A stretch of 64,000 bases of DNA from Desulfovibrio sp. MES5 (lineage in GTDB: Bacteria; Desulfobacterota; Desulfovibrionia; Desulfovibrionales; Desulfovibrionaceae). The DNA lies in assembly GCF_002237645.1 (NCBI RefSeq), contig NZ_MJUZ01000011.1, positions 186,001-250,000 on the forward strand. Direction: 5' to 3'. Made by a program: the position numbers and the translations under genes. Below the pieces are notes generated by a model. That model made no database searches, was not told the origin of the DNA, and saw only the letters and a program-made list of their open reading frames with translations. Shown one piece after another: positions 63,937 to 64,000 of this stretch (position 1 is its first letter; every line of letters begins with the position of its first letter).

Positions 63937-64000
63937 GCGTGTGTGCCGTACAGCTTTTTGTGCGGAAAGTAAGTAAAGAATTTGCAGGCGGCCCGCTTTA

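Overview
The window is a high-GC bacterial chromosome segment that looks like Desulfovibrio, close to the D. desulfuricans group. The strongest marker is a four-gene operon at 59101-62596. It encodes a cytochrome c with exactly nine CXXCH motifs (nhcA), an iron-sulfur protein (nhcB), an NrfD/PsrC-type membrane protein (nhcC) and a 50-residue membrane peptide (nhcD). This is the nine-haem cytochrome complex known from D. desulfuricans ATCC 27774. An isolated Tat-exported iron-sulfur/membrane redox pair, the lack of rRNA/tRNA or phage genes, and many intergenic palindromes are also in keeping with this group.

Layout. 1-5.2 kb: a GAF/histidine-kinase-like gene cut by the window edge, a membrane-anchored lytic transglycosylase, a Skp/OmpH-like lipoprotein and an AEC transporter. 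5.5-9.3 kb: a sugar-acid module (LysR regulator, MFS transporter, enolase-superfamily dehydratase) with two palindromic LysR-type operators. 9.4-11.3 kb: fluoride channel gene crcB with DUF190 and MFS genes. 12-13.7 kb: lipB-lipA. 14-18.4 kb: a BPL_N-domain protein divergent from valS. 18.9-20.9 kb: an SMR transporter and a Tat iron-sulfur plus four-helix membrane pair. 20.9-22.3 kb: a gene-poor, hairpin-rich stretch. 22.3-27.2 kb: argJ and the str operon (rpsL-rpsG-fusA) with a clear promoter.

27.4-43.4 kb holds the most unusual locus: two divergent operons. Leftward are a 1494-residue AT-ACP-KR-DH polyketide-synthase-like protein that lacks a ketosynthase, then a TolC-like lipoprotein, an HlyD-like adaptor and a Wzx-like flippase. 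Rightward are an alpha-oxoamine synthase, two related GT4 glycosyltransferases flanking a polysaccharide deacetylase, and an asparagine-synthase-type amidotransferase. Together they suggest an exported, glycosylated amino-lipid or lipid-linked glycan. This is inference.

43.8-49.8 kb: htpX, a small lipoprotein, a di-Mop molybdate-binding protein, an iron alcohol dehydrogenase, and a convergent MoeA-like/periplasmic-binding-protein fusion whose MoeA half lacks key residues. 50.0-54.4 kb: a second candidate surface-sugar cluster (HpaI aldolase, epimerase, CMP-sugar synthetase, hexapeptide acyltransferase, HAD phosphatase). 54.4-58.5 kb: a lipoprotein, diaminopropionate ammonia-lyase and a methyltransferase, with three MITE-like or long inverted-repeat elements. 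59.1-64 kb: the nhc operon and a beta-carbonic anhydrase.

Two dispersed intergenic repeat families run through the window. Family A is a ~40-bp palindrome centred on TTTTGCAAAA, found five times. Family B is a ~100-bp multi-hairpin element, found four times plus a fragment. Family A copies lie just downstream of genes and keep the same orientation relative to them where this can be judged, so they probably double as terminators.
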